From assembly GCA_963817885.1 (NCBI GenBank), contig CAWFQE010000006.1, forward strand, positions 310,001-374,000: DNA of 64,000 nucleotides. The letters run 5' to 3'. The notes beneath the pieces were generated by a model. The model was not told the DNA's origin. It saw only the letters and a list, made by a program, of their open reading frames with translations, and searched no databases. This document shows positions 24,190 through 34,614 of the stretch, piece by piece. The DNA is from CAVOHU01 sp963817885. GTDB lineage: Bacteria > Acidobacteriota > Vicinamibacteria > Vicinamibacterales > JAKQTR01. The stretch's first letter is position 1; every line of letters starts with the position of its first letter. Made by a program: the position numbers and the translations under genes.

Positions 24190-25327
24190 GTGAGAGTAAT
24201 GAAGACCCTCGCGGTTATAGCGTCGATAGCCCTGATGACCGGGTGCGCCAAGGTACCCGAGACGCCATCAACCTTCACCCCGACCTCTGGAGTTGTGGGT
24301 CCAGGAGGACCGAACCTGACGGCTCCGGCGCCCGATTCGCCGGCCGACGATTCTCAGATGGAAACGCTCCGGCCCACGCTCACGGTGCGCAATGGCACGT
24401 CGGATCAGCCGGGCGGAACGCGGACCTACGAGTTCCAGGTCTCCGATCGCAGCGACTTCCTGATTTCCGGCAATGCCTACTACGCGACGTTTGTCATCGC
24501 CGACACCCAGACCGGAATCCCCGAAGGATCCGGCGGGAAGACCAGCTACACCCCGACCAAGGATCTGCAGCCGAGCACGCAGCTGTACTGGCGCGCCCGC
24601 ATGGTGCAGGGCACGAGCATCTCGGAGTGGTCCACGGCGTGGCGGGTCAGAACGAAGGTCACCGGCTACAATCGCCCTGGCGAGCTGTACGACACGTTGG
24701 TATCTGGCGAGCACCATCGGCACAACCGGCGGCTCGTTCACGTGGATGGGCACGTCCGGAATCAAGCTGAACACCCAGGACTCATATGTCGGTTACCAGC
24801 TGGCGCAGACGTTGACCAGCGGCGAGATTTCCGTCGAGGTCAAGGGCCTTGCACCCGACGGTCCCGGACCGAAGCTGAAGATCTTCTCGATGATGGACTC
24901 GGCGGCCAGCCTGTTCTCGAGCCAGTTCCTGTTCAACGTGCAGTACCGGGGCACCCCGGGAAACCCGGACAACTGCATCGCGTTCAAGGCGCTCTATAAC
25001 GGCGCTCAGTTCGAAACCAACAGAGACCAGCGTTCGGCGGGAACGCTGTACCTCGACCCGAACACGACCTACCTCTTCAAGGCTGTCTGGGGCCCGTCGA
25101 TCGAAGTGATCGTGCAGCAGGGCATCGGCGGCGCGACTCTCTACGACTTCGCGATTCCCACGTCCGGCACGTACAATCCGTCGCCCCACATGGCCTACCT
25201 CGGCGCGAATCGTGGTGGATCCTCGGCTGAGGAAGGAACGTATCCCGGGGCGATCTTCCGGAACTTCTTCGTAGGCAACAAGCCGCGGCCGACATCACTC
25301 GGCAGCGCGATCACGGCGCCGCGCTAA
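24190..25327 (+). pseudogene. Frameshifted lipoprotein with beta-sandwich domains
   Basis: Begins at GTG 24190 (GAGGAGG 9 bases upstream) and encodes a lipoprotein signal ending in SIALMTGC, so the mature protein should be lipid-anchored. About 155 residues of an Ig/Fn3-like domain follow (PTLTVRNGTSDQPGG ... STQLYWRARM). Continuity then needs one base removed at about 24697, in the run ACGTTGG, which restores DTWYLASTIGTTGG and a second domain with lectin-like features up to 25327 (LFKAVWGPSIEVIV, AIFRNFFVG). The joined product is about 378 residues. Whether the extra T is a sequencing error or a real mutation is open. I do not recognise a function; binding of a polysaccharide is plausible. 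Confidence 0.65.
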
Positions 25328-25350
25328 CGTTCAGACGGTCAGGTCGAACC

Positions 25351-25374
25351 GCCGCCCGGGTGAACCCGGGCGGC
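25351..25374. terminator. Strong GC hairpin after lipoprotein gene
   Basis: GCCGCCCGGGT at 25351-25361 and ACCCGGGCGGC at 25364-25374 make an 11-base stem closing a very short loop, 24 bases after the lipoprotein stop. There is no T-run behind it, so it is a terminator-like hairpin rather than a textbook intrinsic terminator. Confidence 0.6.
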
Positions 25375-25386
25375 GGCCTATCTTCA

Positions 25387-25461
25387 AGGGGTCGGGACGG
25401 ATTTTCGCGATCACATTCCTGTATTACGTTCCTGCAATCGCGAAAATCCGTCCCGACCCCT
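25387..25461. repeat. Perfect 25-base inverted repeat, REP-like element
   Basis: The arm AGGGGTCGGGACGGATTTTC... (25387-25411) is repeated exactly in reverse complement at 25437-25461, around a 25-base loop. The 75-base element lies between convergent genes. The GGGGTCGGGAC start resembles palindromes of REP-type elements mobilised by Y1 (REP-associated) transposases in many environmental genomes. No transposase gene and no second copy are seen in this window. Confidence 0.7.
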
Positions 25462-25466
25462 ATTCC

Positions 25467-28400
25467 TCAGCGAGCCAGCGAGTCGTACAGCGGCGCCGCC
25501 GGCCGCACCACGCCCGCATCACTGGCCACCGACATCGCTAGGATTCGGATCCGCTCGTTGACCGGGAGCGTGATTGACCTGGCACCGGCAGGTATGTCGA
25601 TGGCATAGACGAACAGGTACGAATAGGCGTACGGATCGTTGGTTCCGTCCGACGCGTGACGGTGCGACGCGAACCACCCGACGGGCGCTTTCTTGACGAA
25701 TCCCGGCGTGAGGCCGGAGAACTCCATCACGGTCCGCATCCGCGGCGGCGTGCCGGCCGGCGGCGCAGGCTGCCCCGGGCGCGGCGGCACGGCCTCTTCG
25801 CGCGCCTTCCAGATCCGGTTGTCCCACTGCCCGATGAACCCGCCCCAATCCTGGATCGTCAATTCGGTCGGCGAGCCGCCGATCTGGAACGACCGCGCGC
25901 TGATCGCCGTCGGCCGCGGCCAGCACGTACAGGCGCGTGGAGTCGCCCGCCGGCAGCGAAATGGTCTGACCTCGCGGGATGACGGCGTTGAACGCACTTG
26001 CCGGCGCCAGGCTGAAGCGGACGCCGCCGTATGTGATCTCACGCGGCAACATCTCGGATGGAAGGCTCCGGCCTGCGCTGTCGAACCTGCCGCCGGAAAT
26101 CGACCCGTCCGCGCTCGCGACCGGTTGGTTGTAGGGAAGAGTAACCGGCCGCGACTCCGGCGCGGCGAGTTTCGCCGGCGGCGGGCCGAGCTTCACGGCG
26201 AAGGTGCGCGGCTGATAGGGCGTGAAGCCCGTCACAAGCTCTCCGCCTGTCACCGTAGCCGGCCCCACGGGCGACTCGACGCCATTGACCTCGCGCGCCG
26301 CGAGGATCGGCGCCGCGAAACCGATCCGGACGTTGTCGGCTTTCCTTCCATCGAGTTCGACCAGTCGGACGATGATCTCCTCGCTCTGCTCCGCCCTCTT
26401 GACCGCCAGCACTCGCACGCGGCTGTTGTTGAGCCTGAGCAGCGAGAACTCGCTGCCGAGCGCGCCACCGTGCTTGGGCGCTTCGAACGCGAGCAGCGGC
26501 TGGTTGAGGCGCTGGCCCTGCCAGTCGGTCTGCGCTTCGCGCCAGTTCCCCGCGTGGCTCGCCAGGCCGTAGACGATATCGTGATGGCCGAGATCCTGGG
26601 TGCCCTGGTCCTCGTACCCGCCGCGCGTGCCGGGCGTGCGCACCAGGGTCAGCCTCAGCGTGCTGTCGTCGGGCTTGTCGGAGCCGGTCTTCGAGTCGGA
26701 GAGCACGGTCACGCCGAAGGCGCCGCTCTGGTCGGTCAGGTCGAACCACTGGTGGGACGCCACTTCGAACTGACGCTCGTCGTTGGTGGCGCGCTCGATG
26801 GTGCCGACGTCCCAGTTGTAGGTCGCGACCTTGTTGGACGCGGCCAGCGGAAAATCGGCCTTCAGGTGCGCTTCCTTCGTCATCCAGTCGATCGCATTGG
26901 CGAACTCGACGCGATTGCCGGCATCACCGGCCGACAGGCGGATGGTCTGGACGAATTTCGATCCTTCGGTCTGGCGCGTGACCTCGAGGGCAACGCGCGC
27001 CGGGCCCTTCTCGACGATCCGGATGGCCGCCGGTCCCTGCACGTACGCCCGCGGCGCCCGCATCTGGTCCTGGTAGTCCATGTTCCAGGCCGGCCAGTTG
27101 GCGGGATTGTCGGTCTTGATCTCCGAGCCGCGCCGGGCCGGACAGCAGCTCCTTGTTGAGCACCTTGTCGAAGATGCTGCCGACATCACCGTAGGGATTC
27201 AGGCGGATGCGGTAGCGCGCGTTCTCGAGCGACGACTCGGACACGTTGAGCGTCGACGACAGGGGCGCATCGGCCGGCTGAACGTCGAAGACCGCATAGC
27301 CGACCGACGGCACCTTCGCGAGGAACACGATCCTGTTGCCCGACAGCACCTGGGCCGGCACGTCCTTGCCGTCCGGTCCGGACACCCGCACCGCGCGCGG
27401 CGCCCCGCCGGGCAGGGTGACGGCAGCCTCGACGAGATCTTCGCGCGCGATGTTCAACGGGTTGAATACGACGATCGGCGTGCCTTTGGTCTGCGTGTTC
27501 AGCGCAGAGGCGATCGCGTCAGTCGCGCTCGTGAGCACGCCTGCGAACTGGTTGAGCGCCAGCAGTTCGTCGTTCCACGAGGTACTCGTACGCTTTCGGC
27601 AGGCTGGTGCCCGGGATGATGTCGTGGAACTGGCCGCCCATCACGAGGGTCCAGGCGCTGGTCAGCCGATCGATCGGGTACGGCCGGCTGCCGAGCCAGG
27701 CGGCTGCCACCGACGCCTTCTCCGCGGCGTCGGCCAGCAGCTCGTTCTGCCGGTTCCAGCGCTTCAGATATGCCTGCGACGTAATCGAGCCGGCCGAGTG
27801 GTTGATCAGCTCGAGATCACCCTTGTAGCGCGGGAAACGAGCCGTCTGCTCCGGCTTCAGATTGAGGAACAGCTCCTCAGAGGTCGCTGAAACGACCCGC
27901 ACGGGCCCGTCGCCGACCTGAACTTCGGCTGCCGGAGGCGGTGGCGCCTGCGGTTGACCGAACTGCGACCCGCGCTGGGGAAAGGCCGGCGGCAGCACGG
28001 TCTTGCTCTTCGAGACGATGGCCTCCATCAGCTTCACTGACGCTTCGGTCGGCGTTCCGCCCGTGTCGCCCGTGCCGTAATACATGTAGTCGGCGAAGAT
28101 GCCTGTAACCTGGCCGTCCAGCTTGATCCGCTCGCCCCAATCGATGAGCGGCCTGGGAGCCTGCTGCTGCGGGTTGGCCGGATTCGGAGCGGGCGGTGGC
28201 GGCGGGGCCTTCGTCAGGTCATAGGTGACCGACCCGCCGTAACTGCCCGGGTTGAGCGCGGCAATCACGGTCTTGCCGTCGGTGCCTTCCCAGATTCCCA
28301 CGTTGAACGGGATGCCATCGGGCGTTTTCTCGGGAGAGCCCGGCCCCCCCACGCGCGCCGCCGGCTGCCAGCTCGACGACAGCTTCTGCGTGGAGAAGCC

Positions 28401-29009
28401 CTTGATGCCGGTGTGCGCGAGAAGGCTCGGCAGCGACGCCGGGAAGCCGAAACAATCCGGCAGCATGAACTCGGCGCTGGTCTTTCCGAACTCGCGCTTG
28501 AAGTACTGCGTGCCGTACAGGATCTGCCGGATGATCGACTCGGCCGACGGAGAATTGACGTCGTTCTCTTCCATCGACGAACCCGACAGGAACCACCGGC
28601 CGGCGGCGACGTACTTCTTCACCTTCTCGTAGTCGGCCGGGTAGTACTCCTTCATCATCCGGTAGCGGTTCGCTCCGCTGAAATTGAAGACGTAGTTCGG
28701 ATACTTCTCGAACAGCGTGAAGTTGTCGCGGATCGTCTTCGGGATGTACTCCCGGATCGTCGTGACATAGTCCCACCGCCACTGCGTGTCGAGGTGGGCA
28801 TAGCCGACGACGAACAGCGTCGGCTGCCTGGATAGGTCGAACGGGGCCTTGGGCGCCTGCGCGGATGGAGACCCCTTTGCGCTCATCTGCGGCGCGGCCG
28901 GCTGGCCGGAAGCTGAAGGCCTCGGGGCCTGCGTCTGTCCGGATACGAGCGCCAGCGCCGCCAGCCACGCCAGCAGCACCGCTGGCACGCGTCTCTTCAG
29001 TCGTTGCAT
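25467..29009 (-). pseudogene. Exported alpha-mannosidase (GH38), three frame breaks
   Basis: From the ATG at 29009 (GGGGGAG 6 bases upstream; an ATG at 29024 is less likely) a signal peptide RVPAVLLAWLAALALVSG leads into a GH38 domain. It has the metal-binding AHLDTQWRWDY and the likely nucleophile Asp in MLPDCFGFP. The frame breaks at about 27578, 27123 and 25893; joining the frames gives a continuous protein of about 1180 residues ending in VASDAGVVRPAAPLYDSLAR at 25467. Such enzymes cut alpha-mannosides, and with the signal peptide it would act outside the cytoplasm. It is downstream of the PTS genes, suggesting that released sugar is taken up there. Three single-base shifts in a conserved enzyme point to sequence errors, but recent decay is possible. 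Confidence 0.75.
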
Positions 29010-29033
29010 GTCTGACTCCCCCATGGTCGATTC

Positions 29034-31544
29034 TCAACCGCCAATGCGGTCGAGCAGGAAACTGCAGAGGGCTTTCGAGTCCGGTTCTCGCGCCAGCCGC
29101 TCGCGGAACTCCTCGTGCATCAGCTGTCGCGCGAGCGTTGCCATGACCTTCATGTGCGCCTTGTCGTGATCAGCCTCGCGCATCGCCAGGAGAAGGACGC
29201 AGCCGACCGGCTCTCCGTCGAGTGCATTCCAGTCGACCGGCTGCCGGAGCCTGACGATGGCGAGCGAGTTGGATCGCAGGTGGTTCGTCTTGCAGTGCGG
29301 AATCGCAAAGCCGTAGCCAAAGCCCGTGGAGTACACCGCCTCGCGTTCCCACACCGCGTCCTCGATCGCGCGGGGCTCGTCGGTGCGTCCGACGACATAG
29401 ACGCGATCGACGACAGCCTTGACGGCTTCTTCCCTGGAGCGGCAGTCGGCGTCCAGGTCGACGAGCCCGGGCTCGATGAGCGGCTCGGGATACCAGCACT
29501 CGGCGCTCCGCACCAGCGCTTCCACCTCGCGTGAGGTCGGACAGGCCAGGGCCCGTTCGAGAAGATCCCGGCAGGCTTCCGCGGACAGCCGGTGCACGGC
29601 AGCCTTGGCGGCCGGGATACCCGGCGGGGCGAGACTGAGCTCGTCGAAGCCCAGGCCGACGAGCAACGGCAACGCCTTCACGTCCGCCGCCATCTCGCCA
29701 CAGAGTCCGACCCATCGATTGGCCCGGTGGACATCGCTCACGATCTTCGCGAGCAGCCGAAGGAACGAGGGCGCCATCGGGTCGTAAAGGCCGGCAACCT
29801 GGCGGTTGGACCGATCGGCGGCCGCGAAGTACTGCAGCAGGTCATTGGAGCCGACGCTGAAGAAGTCGAGGTCGGCCGCGAGCTCGGAAATCATGAATGC
29901 GGCCGACGGCACCTCGATCATCGCCCCGATCTGCAGGCGTTCGTCGAACGGGACGCCTTCGGCCGAACACCTGGCCTGTTCTTCTCGAACGACCGCCCTG
30001 ACCGCCCGCACCTCCTCCAGCCGCGAAATCATCGGGAGCATCATGCCGAGCCGTCCGGCGGCCGACGCGCGGACGATCGCGCGAACCTGGGCGCGGAAGA
30101 GTGCGTCGTACTCGGAATAGAGACGCACGCCACGGTATCCCAGGAAGGGGTTTTCCTCGGCAGGCAGCCTGAGGTACGGCAGCGGCTTGTCGCCGCCGAC
30201 ATCGAAGGTGCGAACAAGGACGCTCCGATCGCCCGCACTTGCCAGCACGGCCCGATACTGATCGAATTGCTCGTCTTCGGTCGGCGCCTCAGGCCGATCG
30301 GCAAACAACAGTTCCGTACGGAACAGCCCGATCGCCTCAGCGCCGGCGGCGAAGGCGGGGTCGGCATCCTCGGCCGACGCGATGTTGGCTGCCACCTCGA
30401 TTCGCAACCCGTCCGCCGTCTCCGCAGCCCCGGCCGCGACAGCGATCGCCCTGGTCCGGCGCTCGGCCAGCCGGGCCAATTCCAAGTCGTAGTAGCGCCA
30501 CACAGCCTGGTCGGGATCAGTCACGAGCGCACCAAGCTCGGCATCGACAATCGTGACGGTGCCGGCCGGGCGCACCGCGTCCACGCCGGCCACTCCGGTC
30601 ACCATCGGGACGCCGAAGGACCGCGCGAGAATCGCCGTGTGCGACGTCGCACTGCCGCTTGCGAGCGCGACGCCCTTGAGGAACGTCCGGCCGAGCGACA
30701 GGAATTCGCCGGGGGTCAGCGAGTGGGCCACGCAGATCGAGTCGGCGTCGAGACGCGTCACGCTGCCGCCGACCTGCCCTCCGTAGAGCTGCCGCGCAAG
30801 AGCGGCGCACACATCGCGAACATCCAGGGCGCGGTCGCGGAGAATGGCGCTGCCGGTCGCCACGAGAACGTCCGAGAAGTGGCGCTCAGCGGCGGCGATT
30901 GCACCGGCCGCCGAGGTCCGGCGCCGGCGAATGTCGGTGACGAGCCACTGCCGGAATTCGGGATCGCGAGCCACGGACCGGTGGGTCGCGATGATGTCGG
31001 CCTGCACGCTTCGGCCCAGACTACTCACTTGCCCGTCGTAGTGATTGAGCAGTTGGTCGAACCCGGCGGCCAGGCCGGCGATCTCCGCCTCGATGTCGGA
31101 CGGAACTGACTGGATCAGTGCGTCCGGGATGGCGAATCCACCGATGCGCACCAGCCTTCCCCGGCCGATGCCGGGCGAGACCGGCATGCCTCGCTGGATG
31201 GTGGGGCCGGCCCGCCGGAGGACGGGCGGGCACCGGACCTCGTCAGCCGGTTCGGGAGCAGGGAGCGGGGCGTCACAGCGCTCGAATTCACCGCCCAGGA
31301 AGCCTGCGAGAACGGTAATGGCCTCGCGCTCATCCGCGCCTTCCGCCGTGAGGCGGCAGGGATCCTCGAAGCGGACGTCGAGCCCGACCTGGCCGAGCAC
31401 GCTCTTGGCATTGGTCACGCTGCCCGTGCGAAGGTTCTGCAGCGTCAAGACCGAGGTAAAGCGCCGCGCCACTTCTTCGAGCGCGCTCGCCGGTCGCGCA
31501 TGCAGACCGTTCCGAAGCGGACAGGTGAAAGAGAATGCCTGCAT
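29034..31544 (-). CDS. PTS multiphosphoryl protein: HPr-EI-EIIA(fru)
   Basis: An 836-residue cytoplasmic phosphocarrier that joins three PTS functions. HPr is at residues 1-85, with His15 in RNGLHARPA. Enzyme I is at about 110-660, with the phospho-histidine in ASGSATSHTAI, FDVGGDKPLPY, and the Cys of VGLCGEMA. A fructose/mannitol-type EIIA is at about 690-836, with its active His in GYGFAIPHCKT. Phosphate thus passes from PEP through EI and HPr to EIIA and on to EIIB (31718-32011) and EIIC. FruB-type proteins usually begin with EIIA; here it is last. The gene is downstream of EIIB after 173 bases and is followed after 24 bases by the mannosidase. Confidence 0.93.
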   Translation of the reverse strand: MQAFSFTCPLRNGLHARPASALEEVARRFTSVLTLQNLRTGSVTNAKSVLGQVGLDVRFEDPCRLTAEGADEREAITVLAGFLGGEFERCDAPLPAPEPADEVRCPPVLRRAGPTIQRGMPVSPGIGRGRLVRIGGFAIPDALIQSVPSDIEAEIAGLAAGFDQLLNHYDGQVSSLGRSVQADIIATHRSVARDPEFRQWLVTDIRRRRTSAAGAIAAAERHFSDVLVATGSAILRDRALDVRDVCAALARQLYGGQVGGSVTRLDADSICVAHSLTPGEFLSLGRTFLKGVALASGSATSHTAILARSFGVPMVTGVAGVDAVRPAGTVTIVDAELGALVTDPDQAVWRYYDLELARLAERRTRAIAVAAGAAETADGLRIEVAANIASAEDADPAFAAGAEAIGLFRTELLFADRPEAPTEDEQFDQYRAVLASAGDRSVLVRTFDVGGDKPLPYLRLPAEENPFLGYRGVRLYSEYDALFRAQVRAIVRASAAGRLGMMLPMISRLEEVRAVRAVVREEQARCSAEGVPFDERLQIGAMIEVPSAAFMISELAADLDFFSVGSNDLLQYFAAADRSNRQVAGLYDPMAPSFLRLLAKIVSDVHRANRWVGLCGEMAADVKALPLLVGLGFDELSLAPPGIPAAKAAVHRLSAEACRDLLERALACPTSREVEALVRSAECWYPEPLIEPGLVDLDADCRSREEAVKAVVDRVYVVGRTDEPRAIEDAVWEREAVYSTGFGYGFAIPHCKTNHLRSNSLAIVRLRQPVDWNALDGEPVGCVLLLAMREADHDKAHMKVMATLARQLMHEEFRERLAREPDSKALCSFLLDRIGG

Positions 31545-31553
31545 TTGACCGCC

Positions 31554-31588
31554 GGCTTGTGGCTTGAGGCTCAGGGCCGGGGGCCTGG
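31554..31588. repeat. Degenerate heptamer array (GGCnnnn x5)
   Basis: Five consecutive 7-base units each begin with GGC: GGCTTGT, GGCTTGA, GGCTCAG, GGCCGGG, GGCCTGG. They lie just upstream of the HPr-EI-IIA start. This is one of several such arrays in the first 48 kb. Confidence 0.55.
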
Positions 31589-31686
31589 TCCCGCATCCCT
31601 TGCCATTGTCCTGGAACTACGCCACGACCGCAACGCGCACACTCCGGGGCGCCGCGCGAAGGCAGGAACCGATCACGCTGTCACGG

Positions 31687-31710
31687 CCTCCAGCCTCCAG
31701 CCCCCAGCCT
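31687..31710. repeat. Heptamer array (CCTCCAG x3.4)
   Basis: Units CCTCCAG, CCTCCAG, CCCCCAG and a partial CCT stand directly after the EIIB gene. Read on the other strand this is a GGNNNNN/GGCTGGA-type heptamer array like those near 37.06 and 38.44 kb. Confidence 0.55.
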
Positions 31711-31717
31711 ACGTGAT

Positions 31718-32011
31718 TCACAGCTTCGCAAACACGCCGAGCGGATCCTTGAGCACGGCCTGGACCGGCAGCTCGATCTTCCGGATGCGCGCGAACCGCT
31801 CGGGCTGCTCGATCGCGATGTCGGCCGCGAGGATCGCGACATCGGCGGCGTCGATGTCGGCCTGGCTGAGCTCGTTCTCGATTCCCATGGCACCCTGGGT
31901 TTCGACCTTGATCGTGTGTCCGAGCTTCCTGGCCGTCTTCTCGAGCTGTTCGGCAGCCATGTACGTGTGGGCCACGCCGGTCGGGCAGGCGGTCACCGCG
32001 ACGATCTTCAT
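31718..32011 (-). CDS. PTS fructose-type EIIB
   Basis: A 97-residue EIIB protein of the fructose family, with the phospho-cysteine Cys9 in VTACPTGVAHTYMAAE and the usual closing helix. It takes phosphate from EIIA and passes it to the sugar bound by EIIC. In E. coli FruA this domain is fused to IIC; here it starts with its own ATG, which overlaps the IIC stop codon (ATGA), so the two are translationally coupled. Confidence 0.9.
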   Translation of the reverse strand: MKIVAVTACPTGVAHTYMAAEQLEKTARKLGHTIKVETQGAMGIENELSQADIDAADVAILAADIAIEQPERFARIRKIELPVQAVLKDPLGVFAKL

Positions 32012-33078
32012 CGAGCCGCTCCTTGCGGTTCCGCCGCCGGATGCTCCGTGATCTTCTTCAGCAGATTGATCATCACGGCCGTCACGATCGTCCCGGCGAC
32101 GATGGCCAGCACGTACGGCGAGGCGGTTGTCGACGACCGGCATCACGATCGGTCCGCCGTGCGGCGCGTGGTCGCCGACCTTGCCCAGCATGGCGATGCT
32201 CGAGGCGACCATCGAGCCGACCATGATCGACGGGATCACGCGCACCGGATCCGCGGCCGCGAACGGGATCGCGCCCTCGGTGATGCCGACCATCCCCATC
32301 GCCAGCGCCGCCAGGCCCGATTCGCGTTGCTCCTCGGTCCACAGCTTGCGGCTCACGAGCGTGGCCAGCGCGAGCCCGAGCGGCGGCGTGCAGATGGCCG
32401 CGGCGCAGGCGCCCATCACGGCGAAGTTGCCTTCCTTGATCATCGCCGCGCCGAAGAAGAACGCGGCCTTGTTCACCGGCCCGCCCATGTCGAAGGCGAT
32501 CATGGCGCCGAGGATTCCCGCCAGCACCACGGCGTTGCCCTGGCTCATCGTCGTGAGCCAGCGCGCCGAGGAATGTCATGAAGTCGGCGATCGGCACGCC
32601 GATGACCTTCAGCATCACGACGCCGACCACGAGCCCCGAGACGATGGGGATGATGATGATCGGCATGATCGGGCGGAGATACTTGTGGACCGGCATCTTC
32701 TTGAGCAGGTTGACGACGTGCCCGGCGAGCAGCCCCACGAGCAGCGCGCCGAGGAACCCCGCGTTGGTCGTGCCGGCGAGGTAGCCGCCGATGCAGCCCG
32801 GGCACCAGGCCGGGCTGGCCGGCCATGGCGTAGGCGATGAACCCCGCGAGGACGGGCAGCGCCATCGTGAACGCCGCGACGCCGATGTCGAGGATCATCT
32901 TCAAGGCGGGCGCCGCCGAGAAGTCCGGGCCGCCGGCGGGCGACATCGCGTTCGGGTGAAGGAAGGTCAGTAGCGCGATCGCGGAGGCGATGAGAATGCC
33001 GCCGCAGGCGATCATCGGGATCACGTACGACACGCCGGTCAACAGGTACTGCTTGTGCTGCTGGAGGATCTGTTTCAT
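32008..33078 (-). pseudogene. PTS fructose-type EIIC, three frame breaks
   Basis: Starts at ATG 33078 with GAGGCG upstream (LLTGVSYVIPMIACGGILIA) and, after joining frames at about 32796, 32558 and 32117, gives a full IIC of about 355 residues. Recognisable stretches are GFIAYAMAGQPGLVPG, ISARPIMPI-like HKYLRPIMPIIIIPIVSG, SQGNAVVLAGILGAM, AFDMGGPVNKAAFFFG and TEGAIPFAAADP. It is the membrane channel that carries fructose or a related sugar inward during phosphorylation. Each break corresponds to one extra base in a G/C-rich stretch. Flanking EIIB and EI genes are intact, which favours sequence errors over a dead operon. Confidence 0.75.
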
Positions 33079-33390
33079 CGATACGCCTCGCCTGCAACGG
33101 GTGCTCAGCGGTCAAAGGCTTGAAGCCTGGGGCCTCAGGGCCCAATCCTCGAGGCGCAAGCCGCCGGACGCTCAGCGTAGCAGATCGGCGAAGGGATGAG
33201 CAGGGGGCTGCGTGAAGTCGGGTGCAGTCGTCTGCGGCGCCCGGTCCCCGTCCACCCGGTCGAACACGGTGACGGGAGCGGCGTATGATGAGAATCGGCG
33301 GGGACGGGGGCGGGAGCTCACGATCGCAGGGCGCTGAATTCGCCGCCTCGCCTGTGACGCGGCCGACGAAGGCGAATCGCGGGGGACCCA
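33079..33390. other. 312-base divergent intergenic region
   Basis: Between the PTS operon (minus) and the AcuI-like gene (plus). It holds a degenerate heptamer stretch at about 33118-33145 (GGCTTGA, AGCCTGG, GGCCTCA, GGGCCCA) and presumably both promoters, though I see no convincing -35/-10 pair. No plausible small gene was found: open frames here are antisense or out-of-frame extensions of neighbours. Confidence 0.4.
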
Positions 33391-34377
33391 ATGTCGTTTC
33401 CAGCCTGCCGGGTGTTCAACGAGAACGGGACTGTTGTGGCCCGCATGGTCGAGATGTCGGTCGACGAGCTGACGCCAGGCGAGGTCGTCATTCGCGCGGA
33501 GTGGTCCGGCATCAACTTCAAGGACGCACTGGCCGTCACGGGCCGTGCCCCGATTCTGAAACGATTCCCGTTGAACGCCGGCATCGACGTTGCCGGCCGC
33601 GTCGAATCGTCTTCGGACGCGCGGTACCGCCCTGGGGATCTCGTGCTCGTGAACGGTGCGGGTCTTGGTGAAGCCTTCGACGGCGGCTTTGCGCACGTGG
33701 TGCGCGTGCCGGCAGAGGCCGTCGTGGCGCTTCCGCCCGGTCTCGACCCTCGCGAGGCGATGACGCTGGGCACGGCGGGATTCACTGCCGCGCTGGCCTT
33801 GCACCGCATGGAACTGAACGGCCAGGCGCCCGACATGGGCCCGATCGTGGTCACGGGCGCGACGGGCGGCGTCGGTTCGGCGGCGATATCGATGTTGGTG
33901 AGGCGCGGGTACCAGGTGGTCGCGGTGTCAGGGCGGCCCGAGCACCACGACTACCTGCGGGAGCTCGGGGCCCAGAAGGTGACATCGCCAGACGGCCTGG
34001 CTCTCGGGGCGAGATCGCTCGGGGCCGTGCGGTTCGGCGGCGCGATCGACAACGTTGGCGGACCCCTCCTCGCTGGTCTCCTCCGCCACGTTGGACTCTG
34101 GGGCAACGTGGCCGCCATTGGCAACGCAGCGGCCCCGGAGTTCGATGCGACCGTGTTCCCGTTCATCCTTCGCGGCGTCAGCCTGCTCGGCGCCAGCTCG
34201 ACCAACTGTCCGATCGGGTTGCGAACGGCGATCTGGAACCGCCTTGGCGCGGACCTCAAGCCGCCGTCTCTCGGCCGCATCCCGAGTCGCACGGTGCCGC
34301 TGGCCGAGGTCATCCCGGCGTGCGACACGCTGATGAACCGAACCTCACTCGGACGGGTGCTCGTGGACTGCCGGTGA
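33391..34377 (+). CDS. acuI: YhdH/AcuI family quinone oxidoreductase (acrylyl-CoA reductase-like)
   Basis: A 328-residue medium-chain dehydrogenase/reductase without structural zinc. It has the family start FKDALAVTGRAP, the NADPH loop VTGATGGVGSAAISMLV, and the closing LGRVLVDCR. AcuI reduces acryloyl-CoA to propionyl-CoA; other family members act on quinones or enones, so the exact substrate is not certain. It stands alone between the PTS and VWFA genes. Acryloyl-CoA could come from the CoA-thioester genes near the left end, but no close link is visible. Confidence 0.82.
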   Translation: MSFPACRVFNENGTVVARMVEMSVDELTPGEVVIRAEWSGINFKDALAVTGRAPILKRFPLNAGIDVAGRVESSSDARYRPGDLVLVNGAGLGEAFDGGFAHVVRVPAEAVVALPPGLDPREAMTLGTAGFTAALALHRMELNGQAPDMGPIVVTGATGGVGSAAISMLVRRGYQVVAVSGRPEHHDYLRELGAQKVTSPDGLALGARSLGAVRFGGAIDNVGGPLLAGLLRHVGLWGNVAAIGNAAAPEFDATVFPFILRGVSLLGASSTNCPIGLRTAIWNRLGADLKPPSLGRIPSRTVPLAEVIPACDTLMNRTSLGRVLVDCR

Positions 34378-34381
34378 ACGA

Positions 34382-34416
34382 GGTTACAGGTTACAGGTTA
34401 CAGGTTACAGGTTACA
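34382..34416. repeat. Perfect heptamer array GGTTACA x5
   Basis: Five exact GGTTACA units directly follow the AcuI-like gene, which ends five bases before. Unit length equals that of the other intergenic arrays of this region, but the sequence is different and the array is perfect, so it is probably young. Confidence 0.9.
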
Positions 34417-34597
34417 GAGTGCACGCAGAGGACGCGCCGCGCTGGGCCGGGTGCTCGCGGGTTGCCGGTGGGGTTGCGACCGTGCCGGCTCTCCGCTGCG
34501 GGCCAATTCCCACCGGCCTGGCACGTTGGACGGAGCGAGCCAATGGTGACATCCGAGGCGTCGGAAGCGCCGCATCGTCAGTGCTGCGTGCGCGGCC

Positions 34598-34614
34598 GTA
34601 GGCCATAGGCCTAC
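34598..34614. terminator. Hairpin over the stop codon of the VWFA gene
   Basis: GTAGGCC-ATA-GGCCTAC is a perfect 7-base stem with a 3-base loop. It covers the TAG stop of the VWFA gene (34611-34613) between two convergent genes and may end transcription from either side. No T-run is present. Confidence 0.45.

Noticed and set aside
34382..34416. CRISPR array
   Set aside because: The repeat is only 7 bases with no spacers, and no cas genes are present; it is a simple tandem repeat.
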